Source of the DNA: DAOUBP01 sp034432655
Lineage (GTDB): Bacteria > Chloroflexota > Anaerolineae > CG2-30-64-16
Reading direction: 5' to 3'
NCBI GenBank assembly: GCA_034432655.1
Contig: DAOUBP010000153.1
Coordinates: 1-9,497, forward strand
DNA length: 9,497 bases
Positions 1-6,476 of this stretch are shown piece by piece. The position numbers and the translations under genes are program-made. Within the stretch, counting starts at the first letter, position 1. Each line of letters begins with the position of its first letter. The notes under the pieces were generated by a model. That model was not told where the DNA came from and did no database searches. It was given only the letters and a program-made list of their open reading frames with translations.

Positions 1-37
1 GCCCGCCCGACCATGAATGGATCGGGCCGGGCTACCT

Positions 38-78
38 GGCAGCGCCCGGTCAACCGGGCTGCCTGCGCCGGCGGCGCA
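38..78. other. Two GC-rich hairpins downstream of the proS-like gene
   Basis: The 105 bases after the proS-like stop hold no gene that I can support. Two adjacent hairpins are visible. The first pairs 38-41 (GGCA) and 44-49 (GCCCGG) with 54-59 and 60-63, with a TCAA loop and a 2-base bulge. The second pairs 64-69 (TGCGCC) with 73-78 around a 3-base loop. Neither is followed by a T tract on the minus strand, so a classical intrinsic terminator is not supported, although they could still mark the 3' end of the transcript. Confidence 0.35.
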
Positions 79-105
79 ATGGCAAGGGTCGTGCCAAGTG
101 ACCCA

Positions 106-1803
106 CTATGAGGCGGACCGCAGCCAAGCGGTCAGCCCGTCCAGGGGCACCGGCAACACCTCCGCAGCCCCGCGGCGTTTGACCTCCACCGTCCCGGCCT
201 GTAACCCGCGCTCGCCCACGGCAATCCGCCACGGCAGGCCGATCAGATCCGCGTCGTTGAACTTCACCCCGGCGCGCTCGTCCCGATCATCGTACAGCAC
301 CGCCAGGCCGGCCTCCTGTAACGTTTGATAAAGCCGGTCGGCGGCAGCCACCACTGCCGGAGTAGCCTTGCCCGCTGTCATCAAATAAACATCGAAAGGC
401 GCTATGGCCGGCGGCCAGCACAGGCCCTGTGCATCATGATGCTGCTCGGCGACAGCCGCCAGCAGGCGGTCCAGATACAAGCGGTAACTTGCCAGTAACA
501 GGGGCTGTGAGCGGCCCTCCCGATCCAGAAAGGTGGCCTGGGCCGCACCGCTGAGGCGGTCGCCCCATAGGCGCAATGTTGCCAGTTCCACCCCGCGCAG
601 CAAAGCGAGCCGGCCGCCACACACCGGGCACCTGCTGCCGTCGGCCGCCAGGGCGATGTCGGCCACCAGGGAGGCCTGGTAATCACGACCATGATTGACG
701 TTGAGCGTGTGGTAGCCGGGACGATTGGCGCCGGCCACCAGGTTGGGGGAGATGGCCGCCAGCTCGTCCACCACTACGGTCACCCCTTGCAGGCCTACGG
801 GCGAACCGTAGCCCGGCTCGGCGCCTACCTGGCGGATTTCTGCCTCGGTGGCAAAGCCCAACGAGATGGCCCCCAAAGCCCTTTTCAATTTCGCCTCATT
901 CAGGGTCGTATCCCCGCGCACCACTGCGAAGACGAAGCGGCTATCCCCGCCGGGAAAACCGGCCACCAGGAACACTGCCTTGGCAGTGCGGGATTCAGGG
1001 ATGCCCAAGAACGCGGCCAGCTCGGCGATGGTCTTACAATCGGGCGTTGCCACATCTTGCCGCGGCAAGAGCGGCTCCGGTGCAGGCCGGGGCCTGGCGA
1101 TGCGCGCCACCTCCTGTTCGGCCGCATAGCCACACCCTTCACACCAGACATAAGGATGATCACCGTCCGGCCAGGGATAGAGCCAACGCTGGGCGATCAC
1201 ACGCTGGCTGCTGTCTTCATCGGCGATCACTGTTTGAAAAGGAAGCGCGGCACTGGTCAGGACGGCCCTCAGCGCCTCGCTGACGCGCTGGTACGCCTGC
1301 TCCAACGCGGCCTGATCCGCATGCAGGCTATAAGCAGCCACGACCGTCCCTGCGCGCGCTGCGACCAGATCGTTTGATGCCGAAGCCTCAGCGCTGTAAT
1401 GCAGTCCGCTTTGGAATAGCAGGAGGGGCAACTGCCGGTACGACTGGACAACGCCGGCGGCCAGCGTCAGCATTGCCCCCTCCTTTGCCGCAGTCAGCGC
1501 CATTGTACGTTGGTTGCAGTCGCGAAACCGCACCGCCGTCGAGGCAACCTCATCCAGATCAACGATTTGCTCCGCAGGCTGCACCAGCGGCAAAACCACC
1601 TCCTGACCGCCGGCGGTCCGTAAGGCTGCGCTGACCAGCTCGCCAAGGCGGCGGACGGCCAGGGCGCCCAAGGGGAGCCAGGCAAAGGTCCCACTGCCCA
1701 GGCTGCGCACAAAGCCGGCGCGCGTCAAGAATTGATAGCCGGGCGTGCGGGCATCGCCAGGGGCGTCGCGCAGGGTTTGAATGAACAGTGTAGACATGCG
1801 CAT
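106..1803 (-). CDS. proS: Prolyl-tRNA synthetase-like protein: editing and anticodon domains kept, synthetase active site degenerate
   Basis: This 565-residue protein is colinear with bacterial-type (INS-containing) ProRS, which charges tRNA-Pro and clears Ala-tRNA-Pro. The class II fold is recognisable at residues 1-220 (AGFVRSLGSG, WLPLG, RQLPL) and 390-465 (EQHHDAQGLCWP). The INS editing domain spans about 225-385, with a likely catalytic K275 in TAKAVFL, GDTTLNEAKL at 297-306 and GAN at 358-360. Two CxxC pairs (C221/C224, C392/C395) are seen in many ProRS. The anticodon-binding domain at 470-565 is well kept (DDRDERAGVKFNDADLIG). From memory of E. coli ProRS, the active-site motifs are changed without gaps: TxE (PTHE) reads AAKE at 105-108, FRDE reads YSAE at 136-139, GHIF reads ATLR at 408-411, and GIGxxR reads RLYLDR at 441-446. 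Aminoacylation is therefore doubtful. The ATG at 1803 follows AGGAG by 6 bases. The gene lies 19 bases behind the membrane-protein gene and is probably cotranscribed with it. Family membership is very sure; loss of activity is inferred. Confidence 0.9.
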   Translation of the reverse strand: MRMSTLFIQTLRDAPGDARTPGYQFLTRAGFVRSLGSGTFAWLPLGALAVRRLGELVSAALRTAGGQEVVLPLVQPAEQIVDLDEVASTAVRFRDCNQRTMALTAAKEGAMLTLAAGVVQSYRQLPLLLFQSGLHYSAEASASNDLVAARAGTVVAAYSLHADQAALEQAYQRVSEALRAVLTSAALPFQTVIADEDSSQRVIAQRWLYPWPDGDHPYVWCEGCGYAAEQEVARIARPRPAPEPLLPRQDVATPDCKTIAELAAFLGIPESRTAKAVFLVAGFPGGDSRFVFAVVRGDTTLNEAKLKRALGAISLGFATEAEIRQVGAEPGYGSPVGLQGVTVVVDELAAISPNLVAGANRPGYHTLNVNHGRDYQASLVADIALAADGSRCPVCGGRLALLRGVELATLRLWGDRLSGAAQATFLDREGRSQPLLLASYRLYLDRLLAAVAEQHHDAQGLCWPPAIAPFDVYLMTAGKATPAVVAAADRLYQTLQEAGLAVLYDDRDERAGVKFNDADLIGLPWRIAVGERGLQAGTVEVKRRGAAEVLPVPLDGLTAWLRSAS

Positions 1804-1822
1804 GGGCGGCTCCTGTCTTGAC

Positions 1823-2722
1823 TCAAGGCGCGAATTCCCAGATCAACGCCATGGCGGCCAGCGTGATCAGCAGATATTCCACCAGGATCCGGCGCCGGAT
1901 GCGGCCTTGCAGCGCGTGCTGCGCCAGGCCGACCGCGTTGTAGAACAGCACTAACAAAACCAGGCCGCCGGTCAGACTATGCAGGCGCCAGTAGTTGAGC
2001 ACCCAGGTAACCTGGCCCAACACCAGCCCCACGATAGCCGCGTACAGCGCCACCAGGACCGTCGGCCGGCCGGTGCCCCGCAACAGCTCCAGGGCCAACA
2101 GGCTGCTCACCAACCAGATCTCGGTGGCGGAGATGATGCTGCGAACGCGCGTGCGGTAGACCACCAGGAAGAGAAGGAGCGCGACCGCGTAGGTGAGGGC
2201 GTTCATGCCCAGACGGGCGCGGCGATAGCCCTGCTGAAACGGGTCAATGGTGTAGTACAGGCCGGCCAGGCTCAGCCCCAGGGCGACCCCGGTCGCGATC
2301 AGGCCCAGCGCCCAATAAACAACCGAAGGCGCAAACGGCAACAGCAACACCGCAACCACCACCAAAGCAATGGGCAGGCCCCAATACATCCAACGCGCAT
2401 GGATCACGGGCCGGAACGCGCGGCCGCCTCCAGGCCTGCGCACACCGGAAAGCAGGCCCATTGCAACCACGTCCTTCACAGCAGCAGCCTGGGGGGCCGT
2501 CAGAAACTGCGGATGGACGCGCACCACCGCCTCGACGCCGCTGGCAACCAGAGCAGCCAACAACACGCCCAGAATAGTGTTGGTCGTGATGGTGATCTCG
2601 ACCGGCGATCCCAGGAGCTCGGTCCCCCAGGTGCGCGCCGGCAACTCCAGGAAGCGTTGCGCTGCCAGCCCCATCAGCACCACCCAGATCAAAACGCTGG
2701 CGCGATCGCGATAATCCATCAT
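1823..2722 (-). CDS. Multi-pass integral membrane protein of unknown function
   Basis: I do not recognise this protein with confidence. It has 299 residues and about eight or nine hydrophobic stretches, near residues 8-22, 44-64, 111-131, 134-156, 177-190, 203-215, 219-240, 249-270 and 280-296. The loops are short and carry Arg (for example RRPGGGRAFR, RGTGRP, RIRRR). I see no signal peptide, transporter signature or catalytic motif. It could belong to a Chloroflexota-restricted DUF family (DUF5656 comes to mind, unverified). The start is placed at the first of two adjacent ATG codons (2722, 2719), because the reading frame upstream to a GTG at 2803 encodes a Gly/Ser/Cys-rich stretch that does not look like protein. 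No clear Shine-Dalgarno site precedes either ATG, so the start is uncertain. A good promoter lies about 110 bases upstream, and the ProRS-like gene follows in the same direction. Confidence 0.75.
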   Translation of the reverse strand: MMDYRDRASVLIWVVLMGLAAQRFLELPARTWGTELLGSPVEITITTNTILGVLLAALVASGVEAVVRVHPQFLTAPQAAAVKDVVAMGLLSGVRRPGGGRAFRPVIHARWMYWGLPIALVVVAVLLLPFAPSVVYWALGLIATGVALGLSLAGLYYTIDPFQQGYRRARLGMNALTYAVALLLFLVVYRTRVRSIISATEIWLVSSLLALELLRGTGRPTVLVALYAAIVGLVLGQVTWVLNYWRLHSLTGGLVLLVLFYNAVGLAQHALQGRIRRRILVEYLLITLAAMALIWEFAP

Positions 2723-2768
2723 GATCTTGTTTGAGGCATCTTTCTTTTGTGTTCTGAAAACATGGGCG

Positions 2769-2784
2769 CCGGGGCTTGCCCCGG
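2769..2784. other. GC hairpin in the leader of the membrane-protein gene
   Basis: A perfect inverted repeat, CCGGGG-CTTG-CCCCGG, lies between the proposed transcription start near 2832 and the ATG at 2722. It would form a stable 6-bp stem-loop in the minus-strand leader RNA. No T tract follows it. Its role is unknown; it might affect translation or mRNA stability. Confidence 0.4.
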
Positions 2785-2838
2785 AACACAGCCCGCCGCA
2801 CACGCCTGATCCACCCTGTGGCTTTCGCAGGCCCCGCC

Positions 2839-2867
2839 ATTCTAGCCCGCTAGAGTAGCTTTGTCAA
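2839..2867 (-). promoter_or_regulatory. Sigma70-type promoter for the membrane protein / proS-like operon
   Basis: Reading the minus strand, TTGACA (2867-2862) is followed by a 17-base spacer and TAGAAT (2844-2839). This is a near-consensus housekeeping promoter. The expected start is near 2832, giving a leader of about 110 bases before the ATG at 2722. Its -35 box overlaps the -35 box of the divergent plus-strand promoter by five bases. A perfect dyad covers its -10 box and spacer. Confidence 0.7.
2841..2854. promoter_or_regulatory. Candidate operator: perfect 14-bp dyad
   Basis: TCTAGC-CC-GCTAGA is a perfect inverted repeat with 6-bp half sites and a 2-bp centre. It overlaps the -10 box of the minus promoter by four bases and sits just upstream of the plus promoter's -35 box. 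That position fits a repressor site for the minus operon, or a shared site for both genes. No regulator gene lies in this window and I saw no second copy, so the assignment rests on symmetry and position only. Confidence 0.45.
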
Positions 2868-2888
2868 TCAAACGCAGGCTGCTATAAT
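2861..2888 (+). promoter_or_regulatory. Sigma70-type promoter for the metallopeptidase gene (leaderless)
   Basis: TTGTCA (2861-2866), a 16-base spacer and a consensus TATAAT (2883-2888) form a strong promoter. The -10 box ends only seven bases before the ATG at 2896, so transcription should begin at or within a base or two of the start codon. There is no room for a Shine-Dalgarno site, and none is present. Confidence 0.75.
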
Positions 2889-2895
2889 CGTGTCC

Positions 2896-3264
2896 ATGCG
2901 AGACAGGAACTTCGAAGACCTGGTAGCCGAGGCGCTGGCCGAGCTGCCCGAGCAGTTTGCCGAGATGATGGACAACGTGGTAATCGTGGTGGAAGATTGG
3001 CCCGATCGCGCCACGTTACGAGCGGCCGGCGTGCGCTCCCCGTACGGCCTGCTGGGCTTCTACCACGGCGTCCCCAAGTCGGAACGCACATCCTATTACG
3101 GCCTGGTAGCGCCGGATAAAATCAGCATCTACCGCCGGCCCATCGAAGCGCAGTGCCGGACCGAGGAGGAGTTGCGCGCGCTGGTGAAACGCGTCGTGTA
3201 TCACGAGCTGGCCCATCACTTCGGCATTGATGACGACCGGTTGCTCGCAATCGGCGCGTACTGA
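2896..3264 (+). CDS. Metallopeptidase family protein (zincin-like, DUF1025 / PF06262 type)
   Basis: This 122-residue protein carries a zinc-protease motif near its C-terminus: H103-E104-L-A-H107, followed by HFG and the acidic run D112-D114. HExxHHFGxDDDR is the hallmark of the small minimal-zincin family formerly called DUF1025, and the length fits that family. Glu104 would be the catalytic base and the two His zinc ligands. The substrate is not known for the family, and no signal peptide is seen, so the protein should be cytoplasmic. The ATG at 2896 is chosen over a GTG at 2890 because the promoter's -10 box places the transcription start at about 2895-2896, giving a leaderless mRNA. It is the only plus-strand gene here; it diverges from the membrane-protein operon and converges on the VanW gene. 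Confidence 0.9.
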   Translation: MRDRNFEDLVAEALAELPEQFAEMMDNVVIVVEDWPDRATLRAAGVRSPYGLLGFYHGVPKSERTSYYGLVAPDKISIYRRPIEAQCRTEEELRALVKRVVYHELAHHFGIDDDRLLAIGAY

Positions 3265-3296
3265 GACCGCCAGGCCGGGCAACCGGCCGGTGTCTC
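3263..3296. terminator. Hairpin between convergent genes, possible terminator
   Basis: The stem GGCCGG (3273-3278) pairs with CCGGCC (3283-3288) around a GCAA (GNRA) tetraloop. An outer GAGAC/GTCTC stem (3263-3267 / 3292-3296) encloses it after a small internal loop. The structure touches the stop codons of both convergent genes. On the plus strand a TTTTT run follows at 3302-3306, but six or more bases beyond the stem. On the minus strand there is no T run. It plausibly terminates or protects both transcripts. Confidence 0.5.
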
Positions 3297-5169
3297 ACTG
3301 CGTTTTTGCCCCGGCCGGCAACTGCGTGCCCGGGCCGTACAGGAAGACCGCCTGCCAGGGCCGATAGCGGCTCACGATCTTCTCCTCTTTGACACGGCCG
3401 TCATCGTACCTGATAATCCGCTTCACGGTGACGTCCATGCCCTCCTTGGCCCAGTCCACCTGCTTGATGGTGCCGGCCGGCAGGTTGGGGTCCTCCCGGT
3501 AGATGGGCTCCGGTGCCGGCCGCCGGTTGGTGATCTCACCTTTTTCTGCCTCCACGGTACGCGTCCGGGTGCCGTACACGTAGAAGGTCAGGCGGCCCTT
3601 CTTCAGGTCAATTTCCGGTTGGATCAGGATATAGTGCCCGGTGTCGTTCAAGAAGCGGAAATCGGCCTCCGGCGTGAAGATGCTGGCGTCCCAGCCTGGC
3701 TCACCGTACCAACCCACCACATAGCCATGAGGATAGCGTTCCAAAATCGGGAGCCCGGCCCAAAACGCCGCCCGATAGACAGTGGTGGACACCTGGCAAA
3801 CGCCGCCCCCAACCCCCACTTCGGTGCGATCCCCGACGATGATCAAGGAATCCACAAAACCGTTGGCCAGGGTGACATCGCCCACCACTTTGTAGAAGGA
3901 GAACTGCTCTCCGGGCGGTATCACCACCCCCCGGAACTTCTCCACCGCGTTGACGATGTTACGAACGCGCTGCGGGCTGGAGCCGGCAAAATAGGTGGTG
4001 CCTTCGCCGATCTGTTCCACAATCCCCATCTCGGCGATCTTGTCGCTGTCAATGCGCGGCGCAACACGCGCCACCGGCAACTCGATCTCCAAAACCGCGT
4101 TCTCTGCCCGGTCCGCTGCCGGCGCTGACACGAGCGCCGCCTCAATGGCCGCTACGCCGGCCGCCACATCCAAGACCTGGCCGGGCCGGCTTTTCTCCAA
4201 TACTAACACCTGTTGGGCCTTGCGGTCGAAATCGAGAACGGCATCCACCGCCGGCCGATCAACCGCTGCCGCCAGCTCCTGGACGAAAGCTGTGATGGCA
4301 GCACGATCCAGCGCGACGGCCAGCTCAGCTTCGCCCCCGTCCGCCAGCCTGGGAGCCAGCGAGAGCCAGCCGGCCAACCGGCCGCGATCCACCGCAAAGC
4401 GCTGTTCGCCTTCAGCCGTTCGGGCCACCAGCATCAGCGACCGGCTCAACAGCGCCCTGGCCTGTGCCACGGCCGCGTCCACCCCCATCACCTGCGGCCT
4501 GAGCTCACGCACAGTGAGCGGGACGGCGCCCCCTGCCCCCTTACTGATCCGCTCGACCACCGCAGCCCGTGTGGTGTAAACGTCCACCTGACGGCCCAGG
4601 CGGCCCGGCAGGCCGTTCACCTCCAGGCCGGCGATGGTCAACATCCCCTCTTGCGGCGGCAGGTCCACTTGTTGCGCGATGCGGCGCAAGGTCAGCGTGA
4701 GTTGGTCCGGATCAAAGTTCAAGACGGGCGAGATGACGATGCTGTGGCGCAAGGCGAACCACTGGGTGGCCAGGTCAGCTTGCGTCCCCGTCAACAACGT
4801 GGCCAGCGAGTTGCCCGCCCCAGCGTCTACGCTCCGGCCGACCTTGAAGGCCTGCGCAGCGGTGGCTGCCGCGTTGACGGTGACGCCCAGCTCAGCCGGG
4901 GTCAACAGCCATTCCCGCTGGCCGTATTGCAACACGATGGGGTCGCCGGGATAAGGGCTCAACGCGGCGTGCAACGCCCGGGTCGCTTCGTCCAGGGTCA
5001 TCCCGCCCAAAGGCACACCGGCACAGACCAGGCCCTCATAGATGCGATCCTGGTATTGCCACTGGTACGCAGCCACCGCGGCCACGACGGCCAGCGCCAG
5101 CACCCCGGCGATCAACGCCAGGAGCAGGACAAACCCGAGGGCAGAGCCGGAGCGGGATCGGTCAGTCAT
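3295..5169 (-). CDS. VanW family protein with N-terminal membrane anchor
   Basis: This 624-residue protein starts with one hydrophobic segment (residues 11-35) after a short basic end (MTDRSRSG), so it is probably anchored in the membrane with its bulk outside. Residues 40-380 hold two repeated alpha/beta regions like the YoaR / PG_binding_4 peptidoglycan-binding-like domains, each with a 'LxGxxVD' type end (near 187-197 and 330-336). The VanW domain follows at about 395-525, with the hallmark SSPQRVRNI, IPPGEQFSFYKVVG and GGGVCQVSTTVYRAA, then ERYPHGY. The C-terminus (about 575-610) resembles a G5-like beta strand module. The biochemical role of VanW proteins is not settled. Despite the name, there is no sign of vancomycin resistance genes nearby. 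The ATG at 5169 has only a weak, very close purine tract. It has its own promoter upstream and is transcribed away from rplL. Confidence 0.9.
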   Translation of the reverse strand: MTDRSRSGSALGFVLLLALIAGVLALAVVAAVAAYQWQYQDRIYEGLVCAGVPLGGMTLDEATRALHAALSPYPGDPIVLQYGQREWLLTPAELGVTVNAAATAAQAFKVGRSVDAGAGNSLATLLTGTQADLATQWFALRHSIVISPVLNFDPDQLTLTLRRIAQQVDLPPQEGMLTIAGLEVNGLPGRLGRQVDVYTTRAAVVERISKGAGGAVPLTVRELRPQVMGVDAAVAQARALLSRSLMLVARTAEGEQRFAVDRGRLAGWLSLAPRLADGGEAELAVALDRAAITAFVQELAAAVDRPAVDAVLDFDRKAQQVLVLEKSRPGQVLDVAAGVAAIEAALVSAPAADRAENAVLEIELPVARVAPRIDSDKIAEMGIVEQIGEGTTYFAGSSPQRVRNIVNAVEKFRGVVIPPGEQFSFYKVVGDVTLANGFVDSLIIVGDRTEVGVGGGVCQVSTTVYRAAFWAGLPILERYPHGYVVGWYGEPGWDASIFTPEADFRFLNDTGHYILIQPEIDLKKGRLTFYVYGTRTRTVEAEKGEITNRRPAPEPIYREDPNLPAGTIKQVDWAKEGMDVTVKRIIRYDDGRVKEEKIVSRYRPWQAVFLYGPGTQLPAGAKTQ

Positions 5170-5203
5170 GCCTCTTTCTCAAGAGCAGAATTTATCGGTT
5201 GAG

Positions 5204-5232
5204 ATTGTACCAGAGAGCTGGCGGAAGGACAA
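5204..5232 (-). promoter_or_regulatory. Sigma70-type promoter for the VanW-family gene
   Basis: On the minus strand, TTGTCC (5232-5227), a 17-base spacer and TACAAT (5209-5204) match a housekeeping promoter. Transcription should start near 5197, leaving a leader of about 28 bases before the ATG at 5169. This makes the VanW gene independent of the ribosomal protein cluster upstream. Confidence 0.65.
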
Positions 5233-5305
5233 GAGGAGAAGACGAGAGAACTTTTGAGCTTTATCGGCCAGATGAAGCAACAACTACTGCGAACGTTCTG
5301 GGCTG

Positions 5306-5363
5306 GAGGCTTCAGCCGGTTTGTGCGCATTCTGGGGCCACACAGATGACCGGCTGAAGCCTC
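5306..5363. repeat. 15-bp perfect inverted repeat downstream of rplL
   Basis: GAGGCTTCAGCCGGT (5306-5320) is repeated in perfect inverted form at 5349-5363, with a 28-base spacer that can form a short inner TGTG/CACA stem. It starts 34 bases after the rplL stop codon in the direction of transcription. It could act as a 3' end or processing structure for the rplJL mRNA, but no T tract follows on either strand, so it looks more like a dispersed palindromic intergenic element. The 228 bases between rplL and the VanW gene hold this repeat and the VanW promoter, but no gene. Confidence 0.6.
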
Positions 5364-5397
5364 ACTTCCGGGGGCAAACCGTAGCGATTCGTTCGAT

Positions 5398-5787
5398 TTA
5401 CTTGATCTTGACGGTCGCGCCTTCGGCCTCGAGCTTGGCCTTCGCGTCGGCCGCAGCCTCCTTGGAGACTGCGGTCAGCACGGTGGCCGGCGCGCTCTCG
5501 ACCAGGTCCTTGGCCTCTTTCAGGCCCAGATTGGTGATGGCACGGATCGCTTTGATCACGTTGATCTTGTTCGCGCCGTAGCTCTCCAGGATCACGTCAA
5601 ACTCGGTCTGCTCCTCGACCGGTTCGGGCGCGGCAGCCGGTGCGCCGGCGGCCGGAACTGCCCCGGCCGCCACCATCATCGGCGCTGCTGCGCTGACGCC
5701 GAATTTCGCTTCCAGGGCCTTAACGAGCTGGGCAAGCTCCAGCACGCTCATCTTCTCGATTGCCGCAATCAACTCATCCTGAGTCAT
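5398..5787 (-). CDS. rplL: 50S ribosomal protein L7/L12
   Basis: This acidic stalk protein binds L10 as dimers and recruits translation GTPases to the ribosome. The 129 residues match the family layout. An N-terminal dimerisation helix region (1-30, MTQDELIAAIEKMSVLELAQ) is followed by an Ala/Pro-rich hinge (about 33-58) and the C-terminal domain (61-129), with the factor-binding stretch KINVIKAIRAITNLGLKEAKDLVE. The ATG at 5787 follows a strong CAGGAGG. It lies 89 bases behind rplJ and is probably translated from the same attenuated mRNA under the L10 leader. No rpoB gene follows it, which breaks the common rplL-rpoBC arrangement. Confidence 0.98.
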   Translation of the reverse strand: MTQDELIAAIEKMSVLELAQLVKALEAKFGVSAAAPMMVAAGAVPAAGAPAAAPEPVEEQTEFDVILESYGANKINVIKAIRAITNLGLKEAKDLVESAPATVLTAVSKEAAADAKAKLEAEGATVKIK

Positions 5788-5876
5788 GGAAATCCTCCTG
5801 AATGTAAGTAAAGTAGTTAAGTTCGCTGTTCCAAGTGGCAGAACCCGATCAGGGCCTGCCTGGGCCCATGGCCGCC

Positions 5877-6407
5877 TCAGGCGGCCTGTTCCAACTGACC
5901 GATGCGGGCATTAAGCACGTTCAGCAGGCCGCGGATGGGGCCGGCCAGCACGTTCACCAGGCCGCTCAAGGGCGCCTGCAGCATGCCCACCACCTGCGCG
6001 CGCAACTGGTCCTTGCCGGGCAAGGTAGTCAACGCCTGAACGCCTTCGCTGTCGAAGACCGTTGCGCCCATCATGCCCCCGCGCAACACCAGGATCTTGC
6101 TGTCCTTGGCGAACTTGGTGAGCACTTTTGCCGGCGCCGAGACCTCATCGAAGCAGAACGCCACCGCGGTTGGGCCGGTGAGCAACGCTTCAGGAACTGG
6201 CAAGCCGACTTCGGTCAGGGCGCGTGCAAGCAGGGTATTCTTAGTGATTGCGAACTCGCTCTCGCAGCCACGCAACTCCCTGCGCAGGCTTTCGACCTGC
6301 TTGGTCGTCAAACCCCGATACTCGGTGACAATGAACGCCTGGCTGCGCCGTAGCTTTTCCACATAGTCGCTGACCAGGGCCTCTTTCTTTTCGCGTGTGA
6401 TTGCCAA
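5877..6407 (-). CDS. rplJ: 50S ribosomal protein L10 (TTG start)
   Basis: L10 is the base of the ribosomal stalk; it binds 23S rRNA with its N-terminal half and carries L7/L12 dimers on its C-terminal helix. The 176 residues show the usual features: the AITREKKEALV opening, YRGLT, KNTLLARAL and LTGPTAVAF, and a C-terminal alpha-helical tail ending LEQAA. The start is a TTG at 6407, preceded by GGAGGG with a 7-base spacer, because the mature N-terminus of the family begins exactly there. An ATG further upstream at 6500 is in frame, but it would translate the attenuator hairpin and leader RNA and is not credible. The gene is preceded by an L10-leader RNA, so L10 (or the L10-L12 complex) is expected to repress its own synthesis. 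Confidence 0.97.
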   Translation of the reverse strand: MAITREKKEALVSDYVEKLRRSQAFIVTEYRGLTTKQVESLRRELRGCESEFAITKNTLLARALTEVGLPVPEALLTGPTAVAFCFDEVSAPAKVLTKFAKDSKILVLRGGMMGATVFDSEGVQALTTLPGKDQLRAQVVGMLQAPLSGLVNVLAGPIRGLLNVLNARIGQLEQAA

Positions 6408-6476
6408 GCGAAATCCCTCCTTTCGCTGAATTGGTTTGCGCGGCCGACAGGATCGTGCCCGGCCGCCTGGTTCGTT

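Noticed and set aside
1300..1450. Sequencing frameshift as the cause of the odd ProRS motif 2
   Set aside because: Flanking blocks RQLPL and AYSLHADQ are in the same frame and at the normal spacing, so two compensating errors would be needed. The same kind of change recurs in three other blocks.
1979..2734. Plus-strand open frame (251 codons) opposite the membrane-protein gene
   Set aside because: Gln/His/Arg-rich composition typical of the reverse complement of a hydrophobic protein; no start signals.
2723..2803. GTG at 2803 as the start of the membrane protein
   Set aside because: The added residues are Gly/Ser/Cys-rich, do not resemble protein and would be read through a GC hairpin. The ATG pair at 2722/2719 directly precedes the first membrane segment.
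3295..5169. VanW gene as a vancomycin-resistance determinant
   Set aside because: VanW-domain proteins are widespread, and no vanA/H/X/S/R-type genes are present in this window.
4213..5202. Long plus-strand open frame (329 codons) opposite the VanW gene
   Set aside because: Rich in Gln, Arg and His with no family motif; it mirrors the VanW coding frame, which has clear domains. Taken as a GC-driven shadow.
5306..5363. Inverted repeat after rplL as a classical intrinsic terminator
   Set aside because: The loop is long and no T tract follows on either strand.
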